A DNA stretch of 64,000 bases from Olivibacter sp. SDN3 (GTDB lineage Bacteria > Bacteroidota > Bacteroidia > Sphingobacteriales > Sphingobacteriaceae): assembly GCF_014334135.1 (NCBI RefSeq), contig NZ_CP060497.1, forward strand, positions 434,001 through 498,000, given 5' to 3'. The translations under genes were made by a program, and so were the position numbers. Positions 1-9,881 of this stretch are shown one piece after another. Below the pieces are notes generated by a model. That model did not search any database. It was not told the origin of the DNA and worked only from the letters and a program-made list of their open reading frames with translations. Every line of letters begins with the position of its first letter. The stretch's first letter is position 1.

Positions 1-1059
1 AACTTATCCGCTGATGAACAAGAAGCTTTAGAGCAAGAACAAAACCAGCTCAGCCATGCCGAGGAAATTAAACGCGCACTACTTGCCGCAAAATATTTGT
101 TTACTGAACAAGAACAACCGATCATCCCGAATTTAAAAGAAGCTCTTCAGCACGTACAGCAGGCCGCACAATATATACCCGACTTAAATGAACTAACCCA
201 GCGTCTTGATAGTACCTTTATAGAAATTAAAGATATTGCAGAAGAAATTGAGCGGACGGAGCAAGGCGTACTATTCGATGAAAGCCGTTTATCCGAAGTA
301 AATGATCGCTTGAGTTTTATTTACCAATTACAGCAAAAACACCACGTAAATACGGTAGAGGAATTGTTAGCCATACAACAGGATTTAGAAAACAAGTTGG
401 CCAAGCTCTCCTCAAATGATGAGGAGGTGACAGCACTCCAGCACCAACTCGAAGCGTTAAAAAAAGAAAGTGATGATCTTGCAACTGAGCTAAGTGTGGC
501 AAGACAGCGTATTATCCCGATCGTTCAGCAAGAAATCATCCATATTCTGAAGGATGTGGGTATACCCAACAGCACCTTAAATATCGAATTAACACGAACC
601 GATCACTTGCGCCCATCAGGAATCGATACCGTTCGTTTTCTTTTCAGTGCAAATAAGGGACAGCAGCCCCAGCCCCTAAACAAAGTAGCATCGGGAGGTG
701 AACTATCTCGATTAATGCTTGCCATCAAATCACTTATCGCAAAAACATCTGCATTACCCACTATTATTTTTGACGAGATTGATACCGGTATTTCAGGTGA
801 AGTTGCATTAAGAGTTGGAAATGTCATGGAAGAAATGGCGAAAAATATGCAGGTGATCGCTATTTCGCATCTACCGCAAATTGCCTCCAAGGGAGAGACC
901 CATTATCAAGTTTATAAAGCGGACGACCAAGATAAAACACGTACCAACATGCGTAAATTAAACGCAGATGAACGTATATTTGAAATTGCCCAAATGCTCA
1001 GCGGTAGCATCCCGGGCGAGGCGGCAATTCAACATGCAAAAGAGTTATTGGCCGGATAA
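1..1059 (+). CDS. recN: DNA repair protein RecN, C-terminal part (5' end outside window)
   Basis: This is the 3' portion of recN, an SMC-like ATPase of double-strand-break repair and recombination in the cytoplasm. The frame is open from base 1, so the start lies upstream of the window. Visible are coiled-coil sequence rich in Glu, Gln and Leu, then the C-terminal ATPase half: an ABC/SMC signature (ASGGELSRLM), Walker B with catalytic Glu (IIFDEIDTGISG) and the H-loop (AISHLPQIAS). The Walker A part is missing only because of the window edge. fabI follows about 60 bases after the stop on the same strand, so co-transcription is possible. Confidence 0.96.
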   Translation, partial: NLSADEQEALEQEQNQLSHAEEIKRALLAAKYLFTEQEQPIIPNLKEALQHVQQAAQYIPDLNELTQRLDSTFIEIKDIAEEIERTEQGVLFDESRLSEVNDRLSFIYQLQQKHHVNTVEELLAIQQDLENKLAKLSSNDEEVTALQHQLEALKKESDDLATELSVARQRIIPIVQQEIIHILKDVGIPNSTLNIELTRTDHLRPSGIDTVRFLFSANKGQQPQPLNKVASGGELSRLMLAIKSLIAKTSALPTIIFDEIDTGISGEVALRVGNVMEEMAKNMQVIAISHLPQIASKGETHYQVYKADDQDKTRTNMRKLNADERIFEIAQMLSGSIPGEAAIQHAKELLAG

Positions 1060-1119
1060 TTAAAAAAAATGTATTTTTACCGCCTTAAACTAGTATATAA
1101 TAAAAAAAAACAAATTGAC

Positions 1120-1938
1120 ATGGCATATAACCTATTAAAAGGGAAAAGAGGAATTATATCTGGTGCATTAAATTCCAGCTCCATTGCTTGGAAAGTTGCT
1201 GAGAAAGCACATGAAGAAGGTGCTACTTTCGTCTTAACGAACGCGCCTATTGCGATGCGCATGGGTGAATTGAACGGATTAGCAAAACAAACAGGATCAG
1301 AAATCATTCCGGCAGATGCTACCAGTGTTGATGATCTCACCAATCTTTTCACCAAATCACAGGAAATCTTAGGTGGAAAAATAGACTTTGTACTGCACTC
1401 TATCGGTATGAGCGTGAATGTCCGTAAGAATATCCCTTATACAGAAGCCAATTACGATTATTTCCAAAAGGGTATGGATGTTTCTGCCCTATCCTTTCAT
1501 AAAATGTTAAGTGTCGCTAAAAAGCTGGACGCCATAAACGAGTGGGGCAGCGTAGTGGCATTAACTTATGCTGCTGCTCAACGCACCTATTCTTTCTATA
1601 ATGATATGGCCGATATCAAAGCGGCTTTGGAATCCATTGCCCGTAGCTTCGGATACCACTATGGTGTAGCGAAAAAAGTACGCGTTAATACAGTTTCGCA
1701 GTCACCCACCAAAACTACTGCCGGAACAGGTATTAAAGGTTTTGGCGACTTCTTTGACTTTGCCGATGCCATGTCTCCATTAGGCAATGCCTCTGCTGAA
1801 CAGTGTGCTGACTATTGCATTACCTTGTTCTCTGATCTTACCCGCATGGTAACCATGCAGAACCTATACCACGATGGTGGCTACTCTTCAACTGGTGTTA
1901 CCAGTGCAGTGTTGGAGAAAATGGGAATAGATTCTTAA
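1120..1938 (+). CDS. fabI: Enoyl-[acyl-carrier-protein] reductase (NADH), FabI
   Basis: The product (272 aa, the usual FabI length) reduces trans-2-enoyl-ACP in the last step of each fatty-acid elongation cycle. It is a short-chain dehydrogenase-fold protein. It begins with the FabI-type nucleotide-binding start (MAYNLLKGKRGIISG) and has the FabI active-site pattern Tyr-x6-Lys at Y160 and K167 (FYNDMADIK). An in-frame ATG at 1069 would add 17 basic, Tyr/Lys-rich residues not seen in the family; I chose 1120 because it matches the family N-terminus. A strong hairpin terminator follows 20 bases after the stop. Confidence 0.95.
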   Translation: MAYNLLKGKRGIISGALNSSSIAWKVAEKAHEEGATFVLTNAPIAMRMGELNGLAKQTGSEIIPADATSVDDLTNLFTKSQEILGGKIDFVLHSIGMSVNVRKNIPYTEANYDYFQKGMDVSALSFHKMLSVAKKLDAINEWGSVVALTYAAAQRTYSFYNDMADIKAALESIARSFGYHYGVAKKVRVNTVSQSPTKTTAGTGIKGFGDFFDFADAMSPLGNASAEQCADYCITLFSDLTRMVTMQNLYHDGGYSSTGVTSAVLEKMGIDS

Positions 1939-1958
1939 TTTTCACTTACTTATATAAC

Positions 1959-1995
1959 AAAAAAGCACAACGGATGACCTCCGTTGTGCTTTTTT
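1959..1995. terminator. Rho-independent terminator, probably bidirectional
   Basis: A 16-base perfect stem (A-tract, GCACAACGGA) with a 5-base loop ends in a T-tract on both strands. It lies just after fabI and between fabI and the convergent lipoprotein gene at 2087-2512, so it can serve both. Confidence 0.9.
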
Positions 1996-2086
1996 GCCTC
2001 ATTATTGTTAAAGTTTAAAGCCCTAAACCTTATTTATTTGACCGATTTAAGCATATTTGTTTATAAAGAGAAATCAACCTAATAAC

Positions 2087-2512
2087 TTAATCAATGTAAT
2101 CTGAGTCCGAGAGCACTATTTTGACGACAATAGATGTTCCGGGAGGTTGCAATTCAATTTCTGGATCAATAATAGGATCTTCAACTTTTAATGTTACAAA
2201 ACCAACGGTATAATTTACGGAATATGCGTAACCATTATATGTCGCAGGTAAAATTTCATAACTCTGTTCATTATCTATACTAATTGCTACGCTTACATTT
2301 CCTTGCTCTAAATAATATCTTTCTAATTCTGGAAGGTTAATATCGTGAAGTAATGTTAAACCGTCTTCAGAATATTGCCATTCATTACTATTTACTGTGT
2401 AAATAAATGTTCTATTCGGCATTATAGCTGTTTCAACCACTTCTGTTTTCCTACACCCGCTAAATCCCGCTAAACCCACTAGGGCAATCATTAAAAATAA
2501 ATACTTCTTCAT
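2087..2512 (-). CDS. Small lipoprotein of unknown function
   Basis: The 141-aa product has a clear lipoprotein signal: a Lys-rich start, a hydrophobic stretch and a lipobox GFSGC with the modified Cys at about residue 20. The mature part is acidic and looks beta-rich, with no motif I recognise. It stands alone on the minus strand between fabI and clpC; the clpC terminator lies upstream of it, so it should have its own promoter. Small solitary lipoproteins of this kind are common in Sphingobacteriaceae. That it is a real secreted lipoprotein is well supported by the lipobox; its function is unknown. Confidence 0.8.
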   Translation of the reverse strand: MKKYLFLMIALVGLAGFSGCRKTEVVETAIMPNRTFIYTVNSNEWQYSEDGLTLLHDINLPELERYYLEQGNVSVAISIDNEQSYEILPATYNGYAYSVNYTVGFVTLKVEDPIIDPEIELQPPGTSIVVKIVLSDSDYID

Positions 2513-2723
2513 TCGATAAGGTTTAATTTCTTTAAATATACTATTTCTTCTTTATTACTAAATATTATCACAAATAATGATTAGAGCGTCCGCGCCCCAA
2601 AAGGTTTAAGCAAGAATCGCTCCATATTTTTATTTATTACCTTTCTACAATACTTGAGCGCATAAAAGCGAATCTTTGTAAAGTGACGGCCATCTAATAA
2701 AAAAATAGCGCGCTTTACAAAAC

Positions 2724-2757
2724 AAAAAAGCGTCGTTAATATTAACGACGCTTTTTT
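2724..2757 (-). terminator. Rho-independent terminator of clpC
   Basis: A 34-base perfect palindrome (A6-GCGTCGTTAAT and its complement) ends in a run of T on either strand. It sits 28 bases beyond the clpC stop in the direction of clpC transcription. The rest of the 2513-2785 gap shows no gene. Confidence 0.9.
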
Positions 2758-2785
2758 TCATCTGAAGATCACAGCAGGACATCCT

Positions 2786-5380
2786 TTATCCTTCTTTTTC
2801 GCTCTCATCCTTCTCATCCTCCTCTTCACTCTCCTTTTGCTCTTCTTCAGCAATATCAGTTGGCTTCGTCGTGGCTTTCTTCACATTATTAGCGCCATTC
2901 ACCACCACCTCCTCTTTTTCCTTATCGTAATCAATTTCGAGAATAGCTCCATCTGCTAGATCACCCTTCAGAATTTCTTCGGCTATTGGATCTTCCAAAT
3001 ATTTCTGAATCGCTCGTTTTAACGGACGTGCACCAAAATTACTATCAAATCCCTTTTCGGCAATAAACTCTTTGGCTTTTTCCGTCAAGCTAACCTCATA
3101 ACCCAACCCTTGGATACGTGTAAATAGCGATCTCAATTCGATATCGATAATCTGGAAAATTTCTCCCTTTCCTAACGAATTGAAAACGATCACATCATCC
3201 ACACGATTTAAGAACTCCGGCGCAAAAGCACGCTTCAATGCATTTTCAATCACACTACGAGAGTGCGAATCTGCTTGAGTAGCTTTAGCGGCAGTAGTAA
3301 AACCAACTCCCTGTCCGAAATCCTTTAGCTGGCGGGCACCGATATTAGAAGTCATAATCACTATGGTATTTCTAAAGTCTACCCTTCTACCTAAGCTATC
3401 CGTCAATTGCCCTTCATCCAATACCTGCAATAGCAAATTGAAAACATCCGGATGTGCTTTTTCAATTTCATCCAATAGTACTACCGAATAAGGTTTTCTA
3501 CGGACTTTCTCCGTCAGCTGCCCTCCCTCTTCATAACCTACATATCCCGGAGGCGCGCCCACTAAACGGGAAACCGCAAATTTCTCCATGTATTCGCTCA
3601 TGTCTATCTGTATCAGCGAATCCTCACTGTCAAACATAAAGCGGGCCAGTTCTTTGGCAAGTTCCGTTTTACCAACTCCTGTCGGCCCCAAGAAGATGAA
3701 TGAACCGATCGGTTTCTTTGGGTCTTTCAAGCCGGCGCGTGTACGCTGTATAGCCTTCACCAATTTTTTCACCGCTTCGTCCTGACCAATAATCCTTCCT
3801 TTCATCGAGTCGGCCATACCCAAAAGCTTTTGGCTATCCGTTTGCCCTACACGCTGTACCGGAATACCGGTCATCATGGAAACAACCTGCGCAACATCAT
3901 CTTCAGAAACTGTATAACGTTTCGTTTTAGTTTCTGCCTCCCATGCCTGTTTTTCACGGTCAAGCTCTTCCAATAACTTTTTCTCGGTATCTCGTAGTTT
4001 TGCGGCCTCTTCGTATTTTTGGCTACGCACTACTTTATTCTTTTCCACCTTGATATCTTCGATTTTTTCTTCGATATCAATAATGCTCTGCGGTACATGA
4101 ATATTAGTTAAATGCACCCTAGATCCTGCTTCGTCCAAGGCATCTATTGCTTTGTCAGGCAAAAATCTGTCCGTAATATAACGCGTAGTTAAGCTCACAC
4201 AAGACTCAATGGCTTCCGGCGTAAACGTTACTGCGTGGTGCTCCTCATACTTATCTTTTATTCTGTTGAGAATTTCAATAGTTTCCTCATGTGTAGCCGG
4301 CTCAATCATCACTTTTTGGAAACGACGATCCAGGGCACCATCCTTTTCAATATATTGACGGTACTCATCTAATGTTGTCGCACCAATACATTGGATTTCT
4401 CCGCGAGCCAATGCAGGTTTAAACATATTCGAAGCATCTAATGACCCTGATGCTCCACCCGCTCCAACAATGGTGTGAATCTCATCGATAAATAAAATGA
4501 CATCTGGCGATTTTTCCAGTTCATTCATTACCGCCTTCATACGTTCTTCAAATTGACCGCGATATTTTGTTCCAGCAACCAAAGAGGCTAAATCAAGCGT
4601 AACTACCCTTTTATTAAAGAGAACTCTTGAAACCTTACGCTGTACGATACGTAAAGCTAAGCCTTCAGCAATTGCGGATTTACCTACTCCCGGTTCTCCG
4701 ATTAAAATGGGATTATTCTTTTTTCGACGTGACAATATCTGAGATACGCGTTCAATCTCTTTTTCACGCCCAACAATCGGGTCTAAGCGACCTTCTTCGG
4801 CAGCTTTCGTCAAATCCCTACCGAAATTATCCAATACCGGAGTCTTAGATTTGATATCGGATACTTTTTTGGGTTGACTAAAACTATCTTCGTCCCGATA
4901 ATCATCATCTCCAGCTGTCGAACCAGAGGCCTGATCAGTAATCTCCGTCTTATTCTGCTCCACTTCAGCCTTGAAAACATCATAATTAATATGAAACTGC
5001 TGTAGTATCTGTGAGGCGATATTGTCCTCATCACGCAAAATAGAGAGCAAAAGATGCTCGGTACCTATAATTTCGCTCTTAAATATTTTCGCTTCCAGGT
5101 AGGTGATTTTCAATACTTTTTCCGCTTGTTTTGTCAACGGAATGTTTCCCAGATTTGCGGTGGTAGATGATGTTCCCTTAACCGCATCTTCAATCGATCT
5201 GCGTAAACGGGCAGTATCCACTCCTACATGCTTTAATATTTTGATTGCCAAACCATCCCCCTCGCGGATCAGGCCAAGCAAAAGGTGCTCAGTGCCGATA
5301 TAATCGTGTCCAAGTCGAAGCGCTTCTTCCCTGCTATAGGAAATAACGTCTTTTACGCGTGGCGAGAATTTTGCTTCCAT
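2786..5380 (-). CDS. clpC: ATP-dependent Clp protease ATPase subunit ClpC
   Basis: This is a class I Clp/Hsp100 AAA+ unfoldase (864 aa) that feeds proteins to ClpP. Domain order: a double Clp-N repeat (about 1-140; the GTEHLLL motif occurs twice), a linker, AAA+ D1 with Walker A GEPGVGKS near residue 228 and Walker B LFIDEIH, a UVR-type coiled coil around 430-470 (YEEAAKLRD) that distinguishes ClpC from ClpB, AAA+ D2 with Walker A GPTGVGKT near residue 564, and a C-terminal D2-small domain. The tail is very acidic (Glu/Asp/Lys-rich, last 40 residues). It is monocistronic, with a strong terminator behind it. No mcsA/mcsB/ctsR genes accompany it, as expected outside Firmicutes. Confidence 0.97.
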   Translation of the reverse strand: MEAKFSPRVKDVISYSREEALRLGHDYIGTEHLLLGLIREGDGLAIKILKHVGVDTARLRRSIEDAVKGTSSTTANLGNIPLTKQAEKVLKITYLEAKIFKSEIIGTEHLLLSILRDEDNIASQILQQFHINYDVFKAEVEQNKTEITDQASGSTAGDDDYRDEDSFSQPKKVSDIKSKTPVLDNFGRDLTKAAEEGRLDPIVGREKEIERVSQILSRRKKNNPILIGEPGVGKSAIAEGLALRIVQRKVSRVLFNKRVVTLDLASLVAGTKYRGQFEERMKAVMNELEKSPDVILFIDEIHTIVGAGGASGSLDASNMFKPALARGEIQCIGATTLDEYRQYIEKDGALDRRFQKVMIEPATHEETIEILNRIKDKYEEHHAVTFTPEAIESCVSLTTRYITDRFLPDKAIDALDEAGSRVHLTNIHVPQSIIDIEEKIEDIKVEKNKVVRSQKYEEAAKLRDTEKKLLEELDREKQAWEAETKTKRYTVSEDDVAQVVSMMTGIPVQRVGQTDSQKLLGMADSMKGRIIGQDEAVKKLVKAIQRTRAGLKDPKKPIGSFIFLGPTGVGKTELAKELARFMFDSEDSLIQIDMSEYMEKFAVSRLVGAPPGYVGYEEGGQLTEKVRRKPYSVVLLDEIEKAHPDVFNLLLQVLDEGQLTDSLGRRVDFRNTIVIMTSNIGARQLKDFGQGVGFTTAAKATQADSHSRSVIENALKRAFAPEFLNRVDDVIVFNSLGKGEIFQIIDIELRSLFTRIQGLGYEVSLTEKAKEFIAEKGFDSNFGARPLKRAIQKYLEDPIAEEILKGDLADGAILEIDYDKEKEEVVVNGANNVKKATTKPTDIAEEEQKESEEEDEKDESEKEG

Positions 5381-5571
5381 GAATGTATTACCTTTCTTTT
5401 AATGCGCTAAATGTATAAATATATTAATTAAACATCCAGTGCTTTTTGTAACTTTTATCAACAACTACGCCATTTATCGTCCCCAATAAAACTTGTCAGC
5501 CTTTATAACTATTAAAGTTACGTGTTTATGACTAAATATCACCATCTTTGCAAGAGATTTTTATCAAAATT

Positions 5572-7254
5572 ATGTCAGACGAGAAGGTAATATTTTCGAT
5601 GGCCGGCGTAAATAAGATTTACCCGCCTCAAAAACAAGTACTCAAAAATATTTATTTATCTTTTTTCTACGGTGCTAAGATAGGTGTAATCGGTTTAAAC
5701 GGATCTGGTAAGTCTTCACTCCTTAAAATTATTGCGGGAATAGATAAATCCTATCAGGGCGAAGTGGTATTTTCACCTGGATATTCTGTGGGTTATTTAG
5801 CGCAGGAACCTGAATTAGATCCCCAAAAAACTGTTAAAGAAGTCGTTGAAGAAGGGGTAGCCGAAACCAAAGCTATCTTGCAGGAATATGAAGAAATCAA
5901 CGAAAAATTTGGCCTCCCGGAAGTCTATGAAAACTCCGATGAGATGGAGCGTTTAATGAACCGGCAGGGGGAATTGCAAGATAAAATTGACGCTACCGGA
6001 GCCTGGGAATTAGACAATAAATTGGAACGGGCGATGGATGCCTTAAGATGCCCTGAACCAGAAACAAGAATTGCCACTTTGTCAGGAGGCGAACGTAGAA
6101 GAGTGGCATTATGTCGGCTTTTACTTCAAGAGCCTGATGTATTACTTCTCGATGAACCTACCAACCATTTGGATGCCGAATCTATTGATTGGTTGGAGCA
6201 GCACCTTCAACAATACCAGGGAACAGTTATCGCGGTAACGCATGATCGCTATTTCTTAGACAATGTTGCCGGCTGGATATTAGAGTTAGATCGTGGCGAG
6301 GGTATCCCGTGGAAAGGAAATTACTCTTCTTGGCTGGATCAAAAGGCTAAACGTCTTGCACAGGAAGAGAAGACAGAAAGTAAACGTCAAAAAACGCTGG
6401 AGCGTGAGCTGGAATGGGTACGCATGGCACCAAAAGCCCGTCATGCAAAATCAAAGGCCCGTCTATCTAATTATGAAAAATTAGCTTCCGAAGAAACCCA
6501 GGACCGGGAAGAAAAATTAGAACTTTTTATCCCGCCTGGACCGCGACTAGGCAATGTGGTTATCGAGGCACAAGGCGTTAGTAAAGCTTATGGCGATAAA
6601 GTCCTATTTGAAGATTTAACGTTTTCACTCCCTCCAGCTGGCATTGTAGGTATTATCGGTCCCAATGGAGCGGGAAAAACAACTTTGTTTAGGTTAATCA
6701 CTGGTCAGGAGCAACCTGATTCAGGATCTTTCCGCGTAGGAGAAACTGTTGCCTTGGGTTATGTTGACCAGTTGCACGATGATCTCGATCCCAATAAAAC
6801 GGTTTGGGAAAACATAACCGGCGGACATGATAACATCCTGTTAGGCAATCGTACCATGAATTCGAGAGCTTATGTTTCTAAATTCAATTTTAATGGCGCC
6901 GACCAGCAGAAAAAAGTCAATGTCTTATCGGGTGGAGAACGTAACCGCGTCCATTTAGCGATCACCTTAAAAAAGAGTTCCAATGTACTTTTGCTCGATG
7001 AGCCTACTAACGATATCGATGTTAATACACTACGTTCCCTAGAGGAAGGGTTAGAAAATTTTGGAGGTTGTGCGGTAATCATCTCACACGACCGTTGGTT
7101 CCTAGATCGTATCTGTACACATATATTAGCTTTCGAAGGTGACTCACAGGTATATTTCTTTGAAGGAAATTATACGGAATATGAGGAAAACAGAAAAAAA
7201 CGATTGGGTGATAGCACTCCGAAGCGATTTAAGTATAAAAAGCTGGTAAAATAA
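5572..7254 (+). CDS. ettA: Energy-dependent translational throttle protein EttA (ABC-F)
   Basis: This is a soluble ABC-F protein (560 aa) with two tandem ABC ATPase domains and no membrane segment. EttA-type proteins bind the ribosomal E site and gate entry into elongation according to the ADP/ATP ratio. P-loops lie near residues 41-49 (GLNGSGKS) and 362-371 (GPNGAGKT); signature motifs are LSGGERRRVALCRLLL and LSGGERNRVHLA; Walker B is LLLDEPTNHLDA and LLLDEPTNDIDV. The length and the start (MSDEKVIFSMAGVNK) fit EttA rather than the longer Uup. The frame extends to a TTG at 5548, but the ATG at 5572 fits the family. A weak -7-like CATCTTTG lies about 20 bases upstream. Confidence 0.93.
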   Translation: MSDEKVIFSMAGVNKIYPPQKQVLKNIYLSFFYGAKIGVIGLNGSGKSSLLKIIAGIDKSYQGEVVFSPGYSVGYLAQEPELDPQKTVKEVVEEGVAETKAILQEYEEINEKFGLPEVYENSDEMERLMNRQGELQDKIDATGAWELDNKLERAMDALRCPEPETRIATLSGGERRRVALCRLLLQEPDVLLLDEPTNHLDAESIDWLEQHLQQYQGTVIAVTHDRYFLDNVAGWILELDRGEGIPWKGNYSSWLDQKAKRLAQEEKTESKRQKTLERELEWVRMAPKARHAKSKARLSNYEKLASEETQDREEKLELFIPPGPRLGNVVIEAQGVSKAYGDKVLFEDLTFSLPPAGIVGIIGPNGAGKTTLFRLITGQEQPDSGSFRVGETVALGYVDQLHDDLDPNKTVWENITGGHDNILLGNRTMNSRAYVSKFNFNGADQQKKVNVLSGGERNRVHLAITLKKSSNVLLLDEPTNDIDVNTLRSLEEGLENFGGCAVIISHDRWFLDRICTHILAFEGDSQVYFFEGNYTEYEENRKKRLGDSTPKRFKYKKLVK

Positions 7255-7262
7255 CACGAACA

Positions 7263-7300
7263 TAGCATTGTGGGTTGACAATGTACGACCCACAATGTTA
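7263..7300. terminator. Hairpin between convergent genes, probable bidirectional terminator
   Basis: A 13-base stem (7263-7275 with 7288-7300, one G-T pair) and a 12-base loop sits between the ends of ettA and the methyltransferase gene. There is no long T-tract, so termination is likely but not certain. Confidence 0.65.
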
Positions 7301-7317
7301 AATACAACGATCAAATA

Positions 7318-7989
7318 CTATTGATCAATTATTTTCTGCAACAAGAAAAAGACTTCTTCCTTAACTACGGGCTCTCCTGTAAAAGTTTCTCCTTCCGAAG
7401 CTAAAAGCGAATAACCCACCTTTTGAAACTTACTTTTTTCGAAGAGAGAAACACCTTCTTCTGGACTATAAAGGGAAAACCCATATTTTGTGAAAGGCAA
7501 CGTTTCCATAAATTTCTTACTCCTGATGGCTATACACAAAACTCCTCCCGGTTTCAATACGCGATATAACTCTTCAAGAGAACTCGTTGGATCTTCCCAG
7601 AAATAAAGTGTATTGACCGTAAAGATTTTATGAAAGCACTGGTCCTCAAAAGGGAGAATGCCTTCTTTTAACAGAATAAAAGACGCTGAGCCCTGCTGCA
7701 TAAAGGCTGCGTTGATTTTTTTTGCCTCTTCGATCATAACCGGGGAAATATCAGCTCCAACATAATGAACGTCATCTCCTTTGGCAAGCACTTCAGCAGC
7801 AAACTTAGCATTTCCGGGCCCTAATTCCAAGACCTGATTCTTCTCGCTTATTTCCAGCAGATCAATAGCATGAAGTATCATTTCACCATTACTTTCATTC
7901 ATTCTATTAGCGGTTTCCACGCCCTCACTGCCGAAGGGGTTGGCCAGTTGTGCCGCAATTTTCCGAAAATCTGGTTTGTCTTCAGGCAT
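7318..7989 (-). CDS. Class I SAM-dependent methyltransferase
   Basis: The 223-aa cytosolic protein has a Rossmann-type SAM-binding domain of the Methyltransf_11/25 type. Motif I is VLELGPGNAKFA (about 54-65), followed by an acidic motif II (YVGADIS), FTVNTLYFWEDP in the position of the substrate loop and YRVLKPGGVLCIA as the motif IV/V strand. The acceptor cannot be inferred. It starts 12 bases downstream of the BtuF-like gene at 8002-8658 on the same strand, so the two are very likely one transcript. Whether the methylation is linked to a corrinoid or metal chelate bound by the neighbour is only a guess. Confidence 0.85.
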   Translation of the reverse strand: MPEDKPDFRKIAAQLANPFGSEGVETANRMNESNGEMILHAIDLLEISEKNQVLELGPGNAKFAAEVLAKGDDVHYVGADISPVMIEEAKKINAAFMQQGSASFILLKEGILPFEDQCFHKIFTVNTLYFWEDPTSSLEELYRVLKPGGVLCIAIRSKKFMETLPFTKYGFSLYSPEEGVSLFEKSKFQKVGYSLLASEGETFTGEPVVKEEVFFLLQKIIDQ

Positions 7990-8001
7990 ATTCGCTAGTT
8001 T

Positions 8002-8658
8002 CTACAACTCGAACTTCATCCATGACTCGCCGTCCCCGCCAAATATGAAATAGTTTGGATACATAATTTCCGCTAATAGCTCCACATCATCGGCCACCTT
8101 GGAAACGTCCTTTGTCAAACCTTTACTGCCATCCAAGAGAAACACCTTATTATTTTTAACAGCTGCCGTTTCTTTCCACATTGGCTGCTCCAATAAGGAT
8201 GGTAAATCAAACAACAGTTCATGGATAGGTTTTTCTTTTGATATAACAAGTAAAAGCTCAGGCTCTAAATCAACACCACCTTCCATGGGTACCTTACCAC
8301 CCGCCGTGCGCACTAACGAATCCAAATAGGCATCCTGCACCACATCGGCAGAAGAGATATTATCGATTATCCCAACACGGGGCCTCTGATCTTCATCAAT
8401 AAATTTTAACTTGTGCACAACAATATTTATCCGTTCCTCAAATGATTCCTTCAAGCTACTCGCTCTTTCCGTAACATTTAATATATCACCTACTTTAAGA
8501 ATAAAATCATAAACACCGCTTAGCGTTTTTATGGAGTCGATACCCAAGTCGTATTTCTCTAACAGTTGAACACAAGCTTCATCTAATTCCAGCGCTTTGA
8601 CAACACTTACCAGCGTCTTATTATTTATTGCCTGCTGCATAATAAACTCTTTTGCCAT
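8002..8658 (-). CDS. Periplasmic-binding-protein-like (BtuF/FecB-type) protein lacking a signal peptide
   Basis: The 218-aa protein resembles the helical-backbone metal receptors that bind cobalamin or siderophores for ABC importers: a helical linker, then RPRVGIIDNIS, a glycine-rich segment (RTAGGKVPMEGGVDLEPELLLVISKEKP) and AAVKNNKVFLLDG, all in the order of the BtuF second lobe. It has no signal peptide or lipobox, and the first lobe looks shortened or diverged. No importer permease is nearby. It is probably cytosolic and co-transcribed with the methyltransferase. A second in-frame Met at residue 7 is an alternative start. The fold assignment is moderate; the ligand is unknown. Confidence 0.6.
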   Translation of the reverse strand: MAKEFIMQQAINNKTLVSVVKALELDEACVQLLEKYDLGIDSIKTLSGVYDFILKVGDILNVTERASSLKESFEERINIVVHKLKFIDEDQRPRVGIIDNISSADVVQDAYLDSLVRTAGGKVPMEGGVDLEPELLLVISKEKPIHELLFDLPSLLEQPMWKETAAVKNNKVFLLDGSKGLTKDVSKVADDVELLAEIMYPNYFIFGGDGESWMKFEL

Positions 8659-8689
8659 GCCAACAAAGTTAGTAATATTTACAATGACA

Positions 8690-8723
8690 AAAGCCGCATG
8701 ATCGAATTAAATCATGCGGCTTT
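8690..8723 (-). terminator. Hairpin terminator after the 8745-9566 lipoprotein gene
   Basis: A 13-base perfect stem (8690-8702 with 8711-8723; core AGCCGCATGAT) and an 8-base loop lies 21 bases beyond the stop of the lipoprotein gene on the minus strand. The T-run is only three bases. Confidence 0.75.
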
Positions 8724-8744
8724 ACCTATTGAACTTCTAAAAAA

Positions 8745-9566
8745 CTATTCGTCTATAAGCTTTACATCTCTACTGATGGAAGTATTATCGCCAGACAGCT
8801 CATTGCCTTCCGCATCAACCAATGTTAACTTAACGGTCACATCTCCCTTTGGCGCTCCCTTTATTTCGTAAGGGCCCCACTGATCAAGTGTTACAGTAGT
8901 ATCATTTATTTGCGCTTTTACTTTATTCCCAGAAGCGGAAAGCTCCGTATTTACCAAGTAAAAATCTAATAATAAGTTCTCTGTATCTTTACCCACATAA
9001 TCTCCTTTCGGTCTGCTATAGAATAATGCCGCATCGGCAGGCACTTCTAACTCCTCATATTTTCCATCATCCGTAATTTTAAAGCGCTTAAGTTTAAAAG
9101 CTTCCGGTTCTTTAATGGACTCGTGATAAGAGCGCGACAAAAATGACAATAAATAATGTTCAGTACCTTTTTTAACTTTGGCACTATGTTCAGGCTCATA
9201 CAAAGCTATATAAGGTTCGTTGTCCAATATAAAATGGATATGTTGTCCTTCTGCCGAGTTCGCCATATGATCTGCGTTATGATCTTCAGTATGCTCCGTT
9301 AAAGTAAAATTCTTGACCGCGTATTTTACATCCAAAGTTACCGAATCGTCGTCTGCGGGACTAGCGGTGATAGACGCGATATCCAAAGCTGCCCCAGGAA
9401 AAGCTTTTGAGTCGGCTACCGGGGAGACGGAAATCGGACTACTGGTTTCTTCAACGCTACCATCTGTTCCATCTTCAGTTGTTGTTCCTGACTGGTTACA
9501 TGACGCTAATGATGCCATGACAAATGCTCCTGCAGCAAATGCCATAATTTGAGATTTTAACTTCAT
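8745..9566 (-). CDS. Lipoprotein of unknown function with duplicated beta-rich segments
   Basis: The 273-aa product starts with a lipoprotein signal (lipobox SLASC, Cys at about residue 23) followed by a Thr/Ser/Glu-rich linker, so it is exported and lipid-anchored. The mature part has a His-rich stretch (EHTEDHNADHMANSAEGQHIHF), a strand-like pattern and a C-terminal segment resembling an Ig-like or DUF4399-like sandwich (GAPKGDVTVKLTLVDAEGNEL). The HxHF...D pattern followed by LxxL...SRSxHES resembles domains that occur in secreted DUF4399-type proteins, but the match is loose. It is a single gene with its own terminator. Function unknown; the His cluster could bind a metal. Confidence 0.75.
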   Translation of the reverse strand: MKLKSQIMAFAAGAFVMASLASCNQSGTTTEDGTDGSVEETSSPISVSPVADSKAFPGAALDIASITASPADDDSVTLDVKYAVKNFTLTEHTEDHNADHMANSAEGQHIHFILDNEPYIALYEPEHSAKVKKGTEHYLLSFLSRSYHESIKEPEAFKLKRFKITDDGKYEELEVPADAALFYSRPKGDYVGKDTENLLLDFYLVNTELSASGNKVKAQINDTTVTLDQWGPYEIKGAPKGDVTVKLTLVDAEGNELSGDNTSISRDVKLIDE

Positions 9567-9881
9567 TTTTTTCTATATTTTATCAAAATAATACGAACTA
9601 GGATCAATACCTAGTAATACAGCTAAGTAACGAATTTTGTTTACAACAACAGAACATATTTTAATTAAAAACCTGCTCAACAATAGTTATGCATGTAACA
9701 ATCGTAGCTACAAATGACCCCGGCAACCAGCTGTCTGCGAAATTAAATTGTTGATAATTAATCAAATGTTAACAAATAAACCATAATTATTTTACCTTTC
9801 GTGCTTGCAAATGAACTAACTTTATGGCAACAGCAAATAAAGCAGGCAGGGTTTGTAACATCAAATTTTACATTAAACATT
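9567..9881. other. Intergenic region between divergent genes
   Basis: This 315-base AT-rich gap separates the 8745-9566 lipoprotein gene (minus) and the YkuK-type gene (plus). It must hold both promoters. The only structure I see is a short inverted repeat, ACTAGG/CCTAGT at 9597-9602 and 9610-9615, near the lipoprotein gene, and a TAACTTTA at 9817-9824, one base off a Bacteroidota -7 element, upstream of the YkuK gene. Confidence 0.5.

Noticed and set aside
1069-1119. N-terminal extension of FabI from an earlier ATG
   Set aside because: Adds 17 residues rich in Tyr and Lys that do not belong to the family; the ATG at 1120 fits.
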